64,000 nt of DNA from positions 2,834,163 through 2,898,162 of the forward strand of contig NW_017802935.1 in NCBI RefSeq assembly GCF_001625305.1, read 5' to 3'. The translations under genes were made by a program, and so were the position numbers. The DNA comes from Branchiostoma belcheri. Its lineage: Eukaryota > Chordata > Leptocardii > Amphioxiformes > Branchiostomatidae. Below are positions 1-32,700 of this stretch, piece by piece; the first letter of the stretch is position 1; each line of letters starts with the position of its first letter. The notes under the pieces were generated by a model. It was not told the DNA's origin. It saw only the letters and a program-made list of their open reading frames with translations, and did no database searches.

Positions 1-713
1 TCAAGTAAAAAGTGCGACTCGTTTTCTACATATAGATGATCACAGAATTCGCACGTCCTATCGTTCAGAGGGGTACGGTTGTGCCTACCGGATTCTATAT
101 GTAAGGGATGGTCACTTATACGAAGTTTGCACATGGTTTTTCGATGTTCGAAGTTTGTAATGTTTAAATATGTTTCTCTTTCATAGTTCAGTTTAAATGT
201 TTTATATGTTCTTAATTTGTTGCCTTGGTTTTCTCTTCGTCCTTCTGCTTGTAGTTCTGAGTAGAACTTTTGGATGTGGATATCTTTCAATCTCTGTTTT
301 AGTTCTTTTAGATGGGAGGGTGTGTTTAAGTGACCGTTTAAATACAGGTAGGCAAAACCGGACTCCTCTAACAGTTTCTTTACATCAGATAACCAGCAGG
401 GTATATTTCGGCGAACTAGCTCTTGTTGTATTATAGATGCGCTATTCGGCGATTCTGTAGTGTGTCTACTTTCGTTATTTTGTGTAGGCACGTAATGTTT
501 TTCATAGCGCAGAGCCTTTATTCCCCTTGTGTGTTTAGTGGTATCTTCTAATCGTTCTGTGGAAGCTCCCAGCCATGCTTGCCGTCCTTTCCAATCTCGG
601 GTAAAAAGCGGTTTACCATAGCCGAAAATTGGCTGAGATTTCCTGGGGAGATTACAGAGGTACCCCGCGCCGTCAGACGTGGGCGGAAGATTCATCGCCG
701 CAATCAGCGCCAT
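1..713 (-). mobile_element. LINE (non-LTR retrotransposon) ORF2 C-terminal fragment, cut by left window edge
   Basis: An open minus-strand frame of about 237 codons runs from near 713 off the left edge. Its last part has the C-terminal hallmark of LINE reverse transcriptase proteins: a stretch reading KLRTYKTFKLNYERETYL, then KLRISDHPLHIESGRHNR, then the Cys/His motif RTCEFCDHLYVENESHFLL. No reverse transcriptase catalytic core is visible upstream, and a stop lies just before the first Met, so this is a 5'-truncated copy or its core lies in another frame. The clade cannot be named from this part. The short plus-strand frames over the same bases are shadows. Confidence 0.75.
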
Positions 714-3295
714 CTACAGACGAGAGTTCACCCGGAGCCGATCCTACCACTTCCCGGGGCAGCAGAAAGATGTGACACGTCTTCTCATAGATGTAATCAG
801 CCACCGACGACACACTATCAACAACTTATTAAGGGAGATAGATCCGAGCGCGTCGGGAGGCAACTCAGGCGGTTTTGTACGGTACACGGCCCAGCCGAGG
901 GAGAGATGTCCAATCCGTCAAGGAGCTTAACACTTGACAGCGATCTCGTCTACGTCCAACCGTTGCCGTGTGCATGTATCTGATGTAGCTAACAGGCTGG
1001 ATGTACGCGTATTCTGTACGGCGTTAACACATTATTCCAGTCATGTAACCCGAGTGGTTATGTAAAATATACCCCGCTGAAGACTGTGGTGTCAGTCACT
1101 GGTCCTTCTGGACTTCAGTCAGGGATTCGGGGGCCGCAGAATTTCATCTGACGTGTAATTGTGGAGTTGATTGTGTTCGTGATAGAAGTAGAAATTGATG
1201 CAGAGGCGTGATGAATTGTCACGTGGAGATCGAGGCAGGGCCACCACTCCGTGAGCGGCGATCGTTAATTACCAGTCGCGCGACGTTTTAGTGCCTCCCC
1301 GGAAGGGCTCCAAACGGCGGCCAACCCAGAGAATAAGAGGATGGAAGAGGGCAGGCGGCAATTGTCAGCTAGAGCCTCGGGCATCTCGTAAAGAGATCAT
1401 AAGGAGGATCGTAGGGCGCGGCTTGTATAAGAATGGAAAACGATTTTGGAGCTGGCCTAGCGCTAGATGTTTACTGTGGCGGAGGATGCTACGCCGCGCA
1501 TCCCTGATAATTACTGTGTCCAACAGCTACAGAGATGCTGCCTTGCGTGGCCTTACCAGTGGACCCAAACAACGCTTGACGGTCAATATGCGATTGCCCT
1601 TCCATCTACGTCCTCTGTCGCCTGATCGTTAGTAGGATTTTATACCCGCTGTGTATGCATGGATGGATGGGATGAGTCGAGCATGTGACAAACGATTCTA
1701 CTGAAGGCGGTTCAGCACTCAAAAGGTAAGAGCCAATTGTCTTTGACCATAGCCATTAGAGGATTCTTTGCCACCGCAAGAAAGTCAGTCGTTCGCATTT
1801 TTTCGTCGATAGGTTTTGGTCTATTGGCAACGAACCTCTGGCATATTTGTAAAGCATTAGGTACAGCATTAGTTCCAGTGCTAGTATCTTAAGTCCGTGG
1901 CAACCGTGAGCATTTGGTGATGTTGTTGCAAAGCCCCGTTACGGTGCGCGTTAACAGGATTTAAAAGCTCTAGCCACCTGTAAATGTCATACGTGCCTCT
2001 AGAAACAACGCTTCCTTTCGGTCTAATCTCAGCCGCGTATATTTATCATTAACGCCAAAGGCCAGGAATCACGAAAAGCCAGACCATGTCTGTGCAATTA
2101 GGTGTGACGGTAACGGAAAAGAAAGCTTCGTAAATACTGGAAAAAATCTTGAGATCAACACAGTATCCCCGACTGGATTAATCAAAAGGTCCCATAGCCT
2201 TGTGAAAAATCACAGTGATCCGCATTCTTACTTATATATACCAACGTGGGAAGTTGCCGTTTTTGGATAAGCATGATACGGAGAAAGGCAAAGGCCGGTT
2301 TTAATGTATGAGTGGTGCCGCCTGTTCGGAAGCATTCCTCCCACGTTCTGAAGGAAGTATTTCACGCTTGGTCTGTCTGATGCGATGGCCACACTTCGTC
2401 AAGCTGAATCTTCGCGCAGCAGCCTAAGTACACACAACATAAGGTAAACCAGAGGGCGCGTTATATACAACTGCTAAATTCAACGGTTTGCCTGGTGCAA
2501 ATTGCGTACTGATCTGCGTGTGACCTTCGAAATGCTAGCATATCTTGTAACGGGGTGGTTCTACAGCTTGGCAACAACGTAGGGTTGTCAGTTTCGAACT
2601 GTTGGAAATACCAGTTGGGAATGCTTGTCAAAATGCGAGATGTTGGGTATATGATGAGTGCCGCGTCCCTTGGGTGGCCAATCATTGGCAAGAAAGTAAA
2701 AATGATTTAAAATCATGATAGTGATCTTTCAAAAATGCTTTACAAAACGTCTCTTGAGTCCACTATATGTCTACTGCGTTTCTTTGGATGATGGATAATT
2801 TACTGTTTTTACTGGTGCCTTGGGCTTTTAGCTTTCAGCAGAAGTGAAAGAAAATGGCATTTCCGTGGGTTTGATTGTTACATAAGGTAACGTTTAAGTA
2901 CCCAGTAAAAAGCGTCGGTCTTTATTGAAGTATTCAGTCGTGAGGAGTAAGTTCAGCAAAGCATGATGACTGACGATGCATACGAAATACTGCTTGGTTC
3001 GCACGTCACAGCAAGAGTCGTAAAATCTTCACGTACGCATCCTTCTAATCTGATCGTGTCTCTTCCTTTTCTACAGAGATTATGTCTGCAGCAGACTTGG
3101 GCGTAAGATTAGAGAAGAAGAGATCCCTGGGGGACACCTATCCATCTAAACTTCTGCTGAAAAATGTACCTTCTCCCTAACTCTTTCCAAGTCTACGTTT
3201 AGATACCAAGCGGATATTGAAGACGTATATCAACTACATGGCGTAATCCTGAACATACGTCTCCGCTCCGCGAATCGAGTATACTGATAGCCACG
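714..3295. other. No gene recognised; upstream flank of the GPR158-like gene
   Basis: I see no protein, RNA gene or complete repeat here. A plus-strand frame of 113 codons at 1291-1632 is Arg-rich and resembles no family I know; its composition looks like chance. The 5' untranslated exon(s) and promoter of the GPR158-like gene must lie in or before this stretch but show no clear TATA or initiator. Confidence 0.4.
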
Positions 3296-22633
<19,338 letters not shown>

Positions 22634-25600
22634 ACTGGCCAATCCCTGGCAACGTGAGAGAGCAACTTGATCTGACGAATCAACGATTCGCTTTCTCCCC
22701 AGTCATGGGAAAGCATCCCATTTTTTCAACATCATCATACAGAAAAGAGTAAAGCAAGATGCTTTTTTCAAGTGGCCAGCAGGCCAAGGCAATGCGTCGT
22801 CGCTGCGACTCGCGATTTTAGCCAAGCACATTTATGTACTGTTATGTACAGAGGTTTGGCACATGAAGCTTTTCAGTCACGGGGCCGCTGGCTTTACGCC
22901 ACCATCCGAAGGGACAACTAAAACCCCGACAATAGTGCCCGTGCTAGGTTCGAACCTCCGCCCCATGGATCCACAGATTTCAATCCATTTTAGCTTTTCT
23001 CACACACTTATACTTGATGTTGTGCTATGTTGTCTGTTACATCTATGCTTAGGGTCCCCAGGATATATAGTTTGTGATGTACAGTTTCTGTATATCTTAA
23101 TACTCTACATCGAATAAACGAAAGTGTGCTTTGCTGTATCCAGTTCTTAAACTAAAACAGTGGGGCATGTCAGCAGGTAGGCACATACTTAGTATTGTCT
23201 TTATAATACAGAGAACATGTCTTCTACAACTATTAGCTAAAGATGTATACCACAAGTAACAACCTTCGACTACATTCCATATAACATTTAATGGGGACTA
23301 TATACTATAGAAGTATTACACCTGTCCAGTATTTGGTATCAAAATAGAGTACATCCTCAGAATGAGGCGAAATGTGACGCTTTTCCCATAGCTGGTTGTG
23401 CAATGTAGTCTCGCCAAGTCTCGCGTTAGAACACCGGGTTACCCGTGCTCCTCTCCATACGTGTGCTGGGTTCTTTTACCTGCAGAGGTTTGACAGCTGA
23501 GGGTTAGGCTGAAAGTACGTCCCCAACCGAAAGGACGAATGAAAACCTTTGGCTAACACTTTTCGTCCCTACTCGCCATGTGTACAAGCCACTATCACGT
23601 TCTGTGAACATGTCTGTAACGTTACAGTGATAGAATCAAGGTAGCAAGCTAAAGTTATAACACAGTGGCACTGATTTCACAGTGCTCATTTGTACATGTT
23701 GGGCTTTCTTTCAAACTTAGAAAATGGTGATGTAAGTAGTGTTTACATAATACTCTATTGCCCACTCCAGTTAGATATTCAGTACAACAATGTTGGATAT
23801 AGTACATTTTGTGAAGTAATACCAAACATAGAGGTAAGGCTTTGGGTATTTGTACAGTGAATATGTATAGTGCTCCTAGGCTCCTGCAGTGCTGTTGTAA
23901 AATTGTAAGATATTGCAGCTCCTGTAACATGATGACATGTAATATTTTTGGGCCTAGCGAAAACAACGTAACTTGATGGTACGAGCATACATAGAACAGG
24001 TATAGTAGAATATATCTCGTGAATATGAATCGTCAACCGTACGCTTGTATTTTGTGAAATTTGTTTTATTTGGTCAAGTATGTCGTTTTTGAGGTAGACT
24101 ACTTACTTGTATACATGTACTTGATATTGTAAATACTACGCGGACTATTGATTGATTGATTGATTGATATGTGGCCTCCTAAATATTTAACATGTGTTAA
24201 TCGAAATTATACTTTATATGGTATATGGAAAACTGAGATGAAAGTATGACATGGTTATTTTTGTGTATGTAATACGATGTCGATTCCATTGTATGGTAGT
24301 CCCATGAACATAACTTTGTTGTATGTGTATGTTTTACTTGATGTTTTAGATAGATAATATATAGTGCATTGTGTTAGCCGGTTTGCCAATTGTACCTTCT
24401 GTAAATATCAACGTTGTTTCTGCAACAGAATGACAAAAGAAAGTCTTTATCAATGTATGTATCTTTGTTACAGTGCTTACTATCACCCCCCAGAGTTGAA
24501 TGGAATTGCCCTAGACGCCATCTTGATGACGTACCACAGCTCGATGTATATCCAATCCTGAGAGTGTCCTTGTGTTCGTCTTCATAACCACTCCAAATGT
24601 CCTTCTCAAAACATCAACCACTCCAGCAATAACAACAACTGTTAGTCCCAATCCATGTCTAGCTTTTACCAGCAAATGTACCTTCATGGTGTCCCCAACT
24701 TAAGTCTAGCATCAGACATATACTAGTCTTGTTGTTACAAGTACGGCTTTGTAACATTCGCTTATGTGTATATATAGAGAGAATACGTCATCAACTATAG
24801 ATCGTTAAAAACGGGTCATCACTGTTTTGCCCTCTCCTAGCAACTGTTTATACTTCACGCCAAAAGGGCATGCCGTTTGAGTAGAGTATAATCCCTGAGA
24901 GTCACGAAACCAACCCAGTGTTGTCAAGAGACCACTGCCTTTGTTCTAGTAATCCTTTCATCCGATTTGGAACGACATTCGCTTCCTTACTACATCCTGT
25001 ACAGCAAATCACAACACAAAAACCAACGAAAGTAGAAAGAACTACTTCGTTTTATTCACAAAGCAGTAATGATCTGTGTGCTAAATGATCGCGCTTCGCC
25101 AATGTCATTACAAGATCACAGTTTTCTTTCATGTGCGGGCCGCTGCTAGAACTTCTCACTTGAATAGCTTTACGACGACGTCCTTCTTTTTTATAGGTCA
25201 AACCACCAGACCTTTCAGTCACATTTTTGCGACACCAACATGCATGTTACGTAAACCACACCAGGACATTCCATGCAAATCCAGACCAGAATCTATAGTA
25301 TCTACCAGACGTCCATAAAAAATAAGAAGAATCGAGAACAAAATGACTGAGTATTAAGCTAGAGCAACATTGTAGATCATTTTAGCACCCTAGCTAGGTC
25401 TGGCAGAGGCTCAGAAATTCAAACCCAATTGTTTTTTGTTTTTTTTGCAATGACAAAGTTTGTTTGTAACGTACATGTATGATAAAAAACATAATGATCA
25501 ATGGATTCAAATACAATTGAAATGTTTATTCATTTGCTGCGACTACCATACAGTTACACGCCTAGTTTGTTAAGCGTCACCAGATATGAAATATAGATAG

Positions 25601-26766
25601 TTGGTCTTAAGGCACATCAAATATAATTCTTGTCCCTTTCAGAGCACAAACACCAAGTTTAATACATCAGGGTTCAAATCAAACAAATATCAAACCATGT
25701 AATATCCAGAACAACCAGATGAAAGCACAGATGGCATTGTACACCCCAACAGGTCAAAACTGTACAAAACGTGTGAAATAGTGAAATAACGTCGTCAGGC
25801 TTTAATGCCATACATAAGCAATATAAACGCGTATACAATATATTTACAGCGACTAAACCGCATTGAGTCCCTATGAAGTTTTTTTTCGAAAGACAACTCT
25901 TTGTTGGTATAACATATAATGAGACAAATAGTCATTGGAAATTTATGAATATTACATCGGCATTTGAGATGCAAAAAATGATACTGATTATTTTATCCCC
26001 GTACGAAGTCTTTTAAAGCTTTTGCATCAATGAAAACGATTTTTTGGACAGGTACAGAATCGTTTAATTATATAGGCACTTTGAAACGGCCGCCATGTAC
26101 GTGTATATGAATGCCACGTACACAAACCAAACAAAATGACAGTCCCTAAAATATATACATGTACAACCCATTCCACAAAATCAGCCACAAATATAGATTT
26201 TATGCCATTTCGTCCTGATTTTCCGAAATATTTTGACTGGATATATGTATAAAGGTGGTTTGTGTGATATAACGGTGTAACGAAAACTAAATTACATGAA
26301 TGTACTTTGACATAGTTGTATTCTGTAGGATGAATCGAACTTTACATACCAAGAGATGCACAATTTCTTGGGAACTCAAAACAAAACAAAACATCACCAT
26401 ATATATCTACATATATATAGTTTCCTAATAAAGGATTTCACAGTATCAATGAAGGGTGTAGAATATACACTGCTCCTTGGTTTAAAAGTCCCCATATTGT
26501 TATCAGGTGGATGTCCTCCATAACAAAACACTACCCATTGCAGAAATGACTTGGATACTGAGGTCAGCTACAGCTACCATGCCGCACTGCACAAACATCA
26601 CCGTAAAGGATACGTAAATGTTCCATTTCTTCGCCTGCGTGTACCTTTACGCAAGCTTTAACGTGTGTTTTAGATGGGAATACGTGCAGTGCCGGTATGT
26701 ATGATCAATAAGAAGGCACTGAGAACACATGAGGACTTACACACTACCAAGAAACAGGGTCTATCG
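22634..26766. other. 3' flanks of two convergent genes; SINE-like pieces
   Basis: After the receptor stop at 22633 the first good poly(A) signal is AATAAA at 23113-23118. A SINE-like piece with a B-box-type motif (GGTTCGAAC) lies at 22871-22975, and another at about 23430-23570 (GTGCTGGGTTCTTTTACC). A (TTGA)n run is at 24148-24168. From the other side, minus-strand AATAAA signals at 25525-25530 and 25051-25056 could end the 28-exon gene. I see no further gene. Confidence 0.5.
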
Positions 26767-29700
26767 CTACCCCGTGGTACCGCCCGGGGAGGTCGCCCCG
26801 TCCGTTGCGGTGGCGCTGTCGTTGGCTGTGCCCGCGGCGGTGCCCGTCCCCCCGGCCGGGGTCCCGGCGGAGACCGGCTGGTTCTGGTTCGGGTTCACCA
26901 CGATGGGGTTCAGGTTCTGCGGAACCAGGATGAACCGGGGTGGGGACGTGGGGGCGGGGCCTCCTAAGCCACCTGAGGTGCATAAATTTAACACGAATCA
27001 GACAAAAGAAATTATATGAAGCATTGGCTTTCTTTTGCCAGTCATGACTGTTGTATTCAGAAACATACTTCATCAAGAGCCATGCTCATGCACTGTGGGC
27101 TACGCGTATCCAGAACCGTACATGGGGACAAATTTACGTTCTTGGATACGCGGAAACTACACAGAATCGGGTCTGAGCTCGAGCCTAGCCCTAACCCATT
27201 CAGTCATAAAACTAGATAGGCATGGTTCTGGATACAATAATGACATCCCATAGCATTGCTGCCTTTTGCATTGGTTGTACGGTGAAGTATGGTATGTTTT
27301 GATGGTAGAGCGCGATATGTACAACGTAATGGGCATTCGGTTAGTTGTAATGAAGACGACCGGAATTAAGAGATATATGCCCTGAGAATACAACGTTCTC
27401 CTCCTCTATTGATAGTCTCTGGGCCAGTCTTACCCAGCCCGATGCAGAGTCCTATGATGAGTCCGACCAGCACGATGGCCAGCGCGATAGCCAGGAACAC
27501 GGTGATGCACTTCCGCCGTCTGAACACCTCATCATCATCGTCGTCTTTAAACAGTCGGTAACAACATGCACAGCACATGCAGTAGCTGGGGATACAAATG
27601 ATAAACCTTTGTCATATCCATGAAAAAAATATTTATACAACAAAAAAATATTTGCAAAGTCATGCCCGAAGGCTAATTGCTTGTACAGTATCAAAGTGTA
27701 AAGTATCTGTCTAATCAACTCATACTACTACTACGCTTGTCATTATGAAATTTGACTTCTTCTTTGAAGGTATGCCTCTAAGTAATTGTCAATGAGAAAA
27801 AAAAAACTGTTGGACATTTGAGAGAAAATGATAATAAAGATTGAGCAAATATGGAACTATTACAAATGATGACATACCCAGCACATGTGTAGCAGGCCTT
27901 TTCGGTCCCGCTCAGCTCCTGTATGTGGGCGTCCTTTCTAGACGCCGCCTTCTTTTTCCCGTGTCGTTTCGAGGTTCCCTGCTGGAAAGAATGGATCATG
28001 CAAAAAGTAGTTATAATCTGGATCATCTTTTGAAAATGCGGAGCGTCGCCAAATTTCTCATCTGCTCTTCAGAACGAAGATAACGCTGGTTCATCCCTTA
28101 GTACAACCTGTTAGTTTAACCCATCACCATAAAGAACAATCCACCACCTTGGCACAAAATGTACGAAAACAGTATCTACGCTAGCATACGAAATGTTACT
28201 CCTATCACCACTAATGTATAGTAGTACAGTTAGTACAAAATGTATATCACCAACACCAGAAAAAACATCCACCACCACTATACACCACCACCGGTCTAAA
28301 ACTACCACCTTTGTCGTGAACCAAGTGTTACCGTTTTCTTAGACGCCATCCAGTCGCCCTTTTTCTTAGCCGGACGGTCCTATATGTTAAGAGGTATGGA
28401 GTGATCAGTACAGAATCGCAACGCGCAGTACTACTAAATGGTTACTTAATAGTAGCTGTTAAAATTTCTACTAAAATTAGTTTCTTCTGTATGTAGACTT
28501 TATTGTTTCCTTAGGATATACTTCACATTCTTTAAGACATGGTAGAGATGAACACCTTGATCAACGTCTTCCCACTCCCCTTCCGGTCATCCAGAAATTC
28601 CGTATCCTGTAACATCATTTGCATCATTACCTTTTTGGCAACGCCAAAGGGGCTTGGCCCATTGTTTCGATAAGTCTGAGGCACAACGGAAAACCTTAGT
28701 AATGAGAATCTGACGGAATCGTAGCAACGAAGATGAGAGGATAGGATACCATGTTGAGGTCTTTATCCTTAAGGACCTGGGCTGTATCCTTCCTTTCAAG
28801 TTTCCTTTCAAGTGGTTTCACTTCCTGTAGAAGTAATAACAAGAATCTTCATACCCATGGAGCTTAGCGGTAGGTTTTCAAAATAACGGAAGTTTTGCTA
28901 CTTTTGGTCAGAACGCCACAAAACGAGGGTATGTATGTGCGCTCATGGACGTAACACGAACACTAAAATAGCTATCATCAAGATGTATTCAAGAGCAAAA
29001 CAAATTGTGCAAAGGCAACCGAATGGTTTAAGTAAACTTTTACCGCAGTCTTTACCGGTTCGTCTGTCGTCTGGTACTTTTTCTCACTGAAGGATGGTTT
29101 CTTTTTCGACTGAGTAAAGATTAGATAAAAGATCACAACAGAACAATAGTTATCATTCTGTAATAAGACATAGGAACACAGCAATTCCAATCTTCTGTTA
29201 GATTTCAAAACTTGAGACGTCGTACTGTCGTAGACTCGAATATGGTGGACACATTTGGAAAATGGAAAAAAGTAAAAGACATGTTCCAATTCTAATCGCT
29301 AGGGCAAAGCGGCTGTCTTGAGTCCTCGTGTCACTCTTAAAAGCATTTTTGTTGGTCGAATGTGCAGAAACTTCTAAAGAATATTATTGCAGGTCTTCAA
29401 TACTCGTAGCATGAACATGGAACACAGAAACCTACCTACAAAAGCGTTCTGGACTTTGCAAATTTTGTGTTTTTACTTTATGTTTCTTCAACTGATCAAC
29501 GCTAATGCAAAGATTAAATTGTAGATTAGAGTTAAACCAGCGTCCAATGCTTTTGGCCCTTTTCTCAATTTGCAGTTGGAATTATTATGGGGTTTAAAGC
29601 CTAAAACATCCCGACAATGATAATCTGCAAAGCAGTAGTTTACACAGCTGTGGATCGATTAGCTGATGCTATTAGGTTTGTGTACGTAGAACTGGCATCT

Positions 29701-32700
29701 GTTTGGTTTGAAGACTGGATGCTTTTAAGAGTGACATGGGGCCTTACCACAGAACCGTTCTCCTGAAGAGGCGGCGGCAACTTTGGTTTGGGTGATTTGG
29801 CCTTCACTGGGCCTGTAGCGGGTGCTGCTTTAGCATTAGCATCTTTCTGTTGCGCTTGCGTAACTTCCGGTGTGGGAATTGTGGGATTTTTCTGTGCGGA
29901 AGTGGGTGCTGTTTCGGGTGTTAACCGCTGGCTAGCTGCGCTCTGTGACTGCTACGAACGGTAAATCATTGATGCATCAAAATAACACTCAACAACCTTT
30001 ATAGTGCTTGAGACTTCTGTTAAAAAGATAATGTAGCTTTATACATCATTCACTCATGTATATTTTCTTATCGTAACGTGAGCTCTGGTACCTTGGTGTT
30101 ACTGGTCGAGGTTTCCTTTTTAGGAGGAGCTAAGTCCTTCTGAAGATCATGGAATGGACCGTCCTATTTGTAGAAACATTGGCCATAATGAGATGCTTGA
30201 AAACAGTGACGCAGATCTCAAACAATTGATGATAACGTATGCTTCTTTTTGTTCTTCTAAAACTCAGTATAAGACAAGTTTGGCTTGTCTCTTTATACAA
30301 TTATGTTCGAAAACGTTAACTTAGGTTATTTTGATTTCTTTGTTACATGTACATTTACGTAAAGATTGTACAACATATGTAGCGCAGACTAGACTTGCAG
30401 GCTAGACTGGGATTCACTAACAATTCACTGCAAATTATCTTATACCATACCACCACCATTTATGCTAACACATCACAGAACTACTGCAGAAGCTGTCACC
30501 CTAATAGCAACACTGAATAGCGCTAGTGCTGCCATGCACGCATTACCATATAACTGTAGGTACCATATCTTTAGATCCAGACCATGGTTACTACTCAATG
30601 TACCACCACCTACACCATAGCCTACACCACAACCTAAACCACCACTTACACCATAGCCTACACCACAACCTAAAGCACCACCTACACCATAGCCTACACC
30701 ATAACCTAAAGTACCACCTACACCATAGCCTACACCATAACCTAAACCACTATCTACACCAAAACTAAACCACCACCTACACCATAACCTACACCACCAC
30801 CGTATCATAACAGGCAAATCTAAACCTTTTTAGTCTCGTCCACTGTTTTCACAGAAGCTGGTTCCTGTTGATAGAACGTGTAACTGTTAACGTTTTCAAC
30901 AACACTTTAGGAAAAAGATCATTTTATTAAGCACAAAAATACAGAAAACAGTAAAAGGATCAAATTATAACCTCTTTCTTTGGTGGAGACGCAGCCGTAG
31001 GTACCTGTAAACATATACAATCAAATATCTTATTTGGAAACAGTGTTTTAAAATCTCAGAACTTGAAAAAGAACGTTCAAATCTTCCGTGCGAAAAAAAT
31101 GTCCCAACCTTTATGGTAGGGCTTGTTGTTCGTATCTCTGGAGGTTTGGATACAGAGGGTGGTCGCTCCTGAAATGGGTGAGCTTATGTTAGGTCTTTAT
31201 TAACGTTAACATCATTAGTTTTCACTAGTGCTGTCCTTAATTGTCAAATTACGTTATCTGCAAATGTGTGTGAACAAATTCTTGTCAAACATGTCATGTT
31301 TAGTCCAATATGTGATAGTCATCATCCAAGACCATGGAATCTGGTCGGCATGGAATCTGCTATGGTCATTGCATTGCCGGCTCTCTCTACATACCGCAAT
31401 GCCCGGTAAACAACGCAAATGTCCTTCAAGATCTGTTAATCAAATCATTCAGTTATATCTGTGCATCACCTGCCCGGGCCTTGGCGCGTGGTTATTTTGG
31501 CTGCCCGATGTTGACGGGATCGGCTGTGGAGTTTTGGTGAGCTGCGGAGCGTGTGGAGGAACCGGTGATTTTACCTTGGGCGGAACGGGCGATTTCGCCG
31601 ACGGAGGTACGGGCGATTTTGCCTTAGGAGGCGTGTTTTCCTACAAAACCATCATTGCCATGTTATCGGAATGCTTTGTATTGTAAATGCATGTTTCACG
31701 TGAATTCCTAACTAACCTACTTGATTAAGTAGCTATAATGGGGGAGGGGGGTAGTTAGGTTAGTTTAGATAGTTAGGGCCCAGTCACATACGTTGTGCGA
31801 TTGTCGTGCGATCGGAAACCGAGCATTCTTGTGATAGTCGTGTATGTGCCCAGCAAAAAGTCAGCTGTCTTAGATCCTTGTCGGTGGTTGGTTGTGTCAC
31901 ATCCTGCCTGAAAATTCTACGGCATCAAAACCGTACGACGATCTACAACGTATGTGACTGCACCGCAAGTTAACCTGTTGTTTACCTAGCTATGGTTAAG
32001 CTGTTTAACTGCAGTGTTACAGGTAATAGGCATAGATGTTTAGTGTATTTATTGCGATTTGAACGTTGATCCATCACCTGGCCCTGTTTAGGTGCATCAT
32101 TCTTATTAGAGTCTGTGGCTGAGTCAACCGGTTGGGAGGGTTTGTTGGGTTGCGGTTGAGCAGGTTGTTTTCCTGAAGTTGGACGATTTTCCTACAAAAC
32201 CGCCACCCAGGAGTAGTTAAAATAACATCTTTCTCTCTCATAATCAGCTACACTGTCCCTTCTTACATTATTTACATCTTATGGAACATTAACTCGTTGA
32301 TTGAATTAAGTTAAGAAATTAAATTAAGTTAAGAAAACTGCTTACATTATAATATCCTCATCATGATCACTAACTAGACTTACGAACCTACATTTTTCTT
32401 CACAAAACTACTTTTTAAAAGTTTTGTTAAAGCTAGTTCAGTTATTGTTTATCGTGAAAATAAACTAAGGATTCGTTGTTATATGTAATTCTAACTACAT
32501 TTAGCAAATGTTTACATTTAGCTACAAGCCTAACCTTGCCCCTTAGAGTAAAAGAATTACAAATATAAGATATTAACTGTTCTTTGAAGTAAAAAGCATT
32601 AGAGATATTATCAAAGATGACAAAGGAAATTGAAAGACAGTGAGTTAATCACCTTCCCGTATTCAGTTGGATTGCCAAGAAAGGCCGCTGATGTAGACGG

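Noticed and set aside
1291-1632. 113-codon Arg-rich frame
   Set aside because: Looks like a chance frame in GC-richer sequence; no family resemblance.
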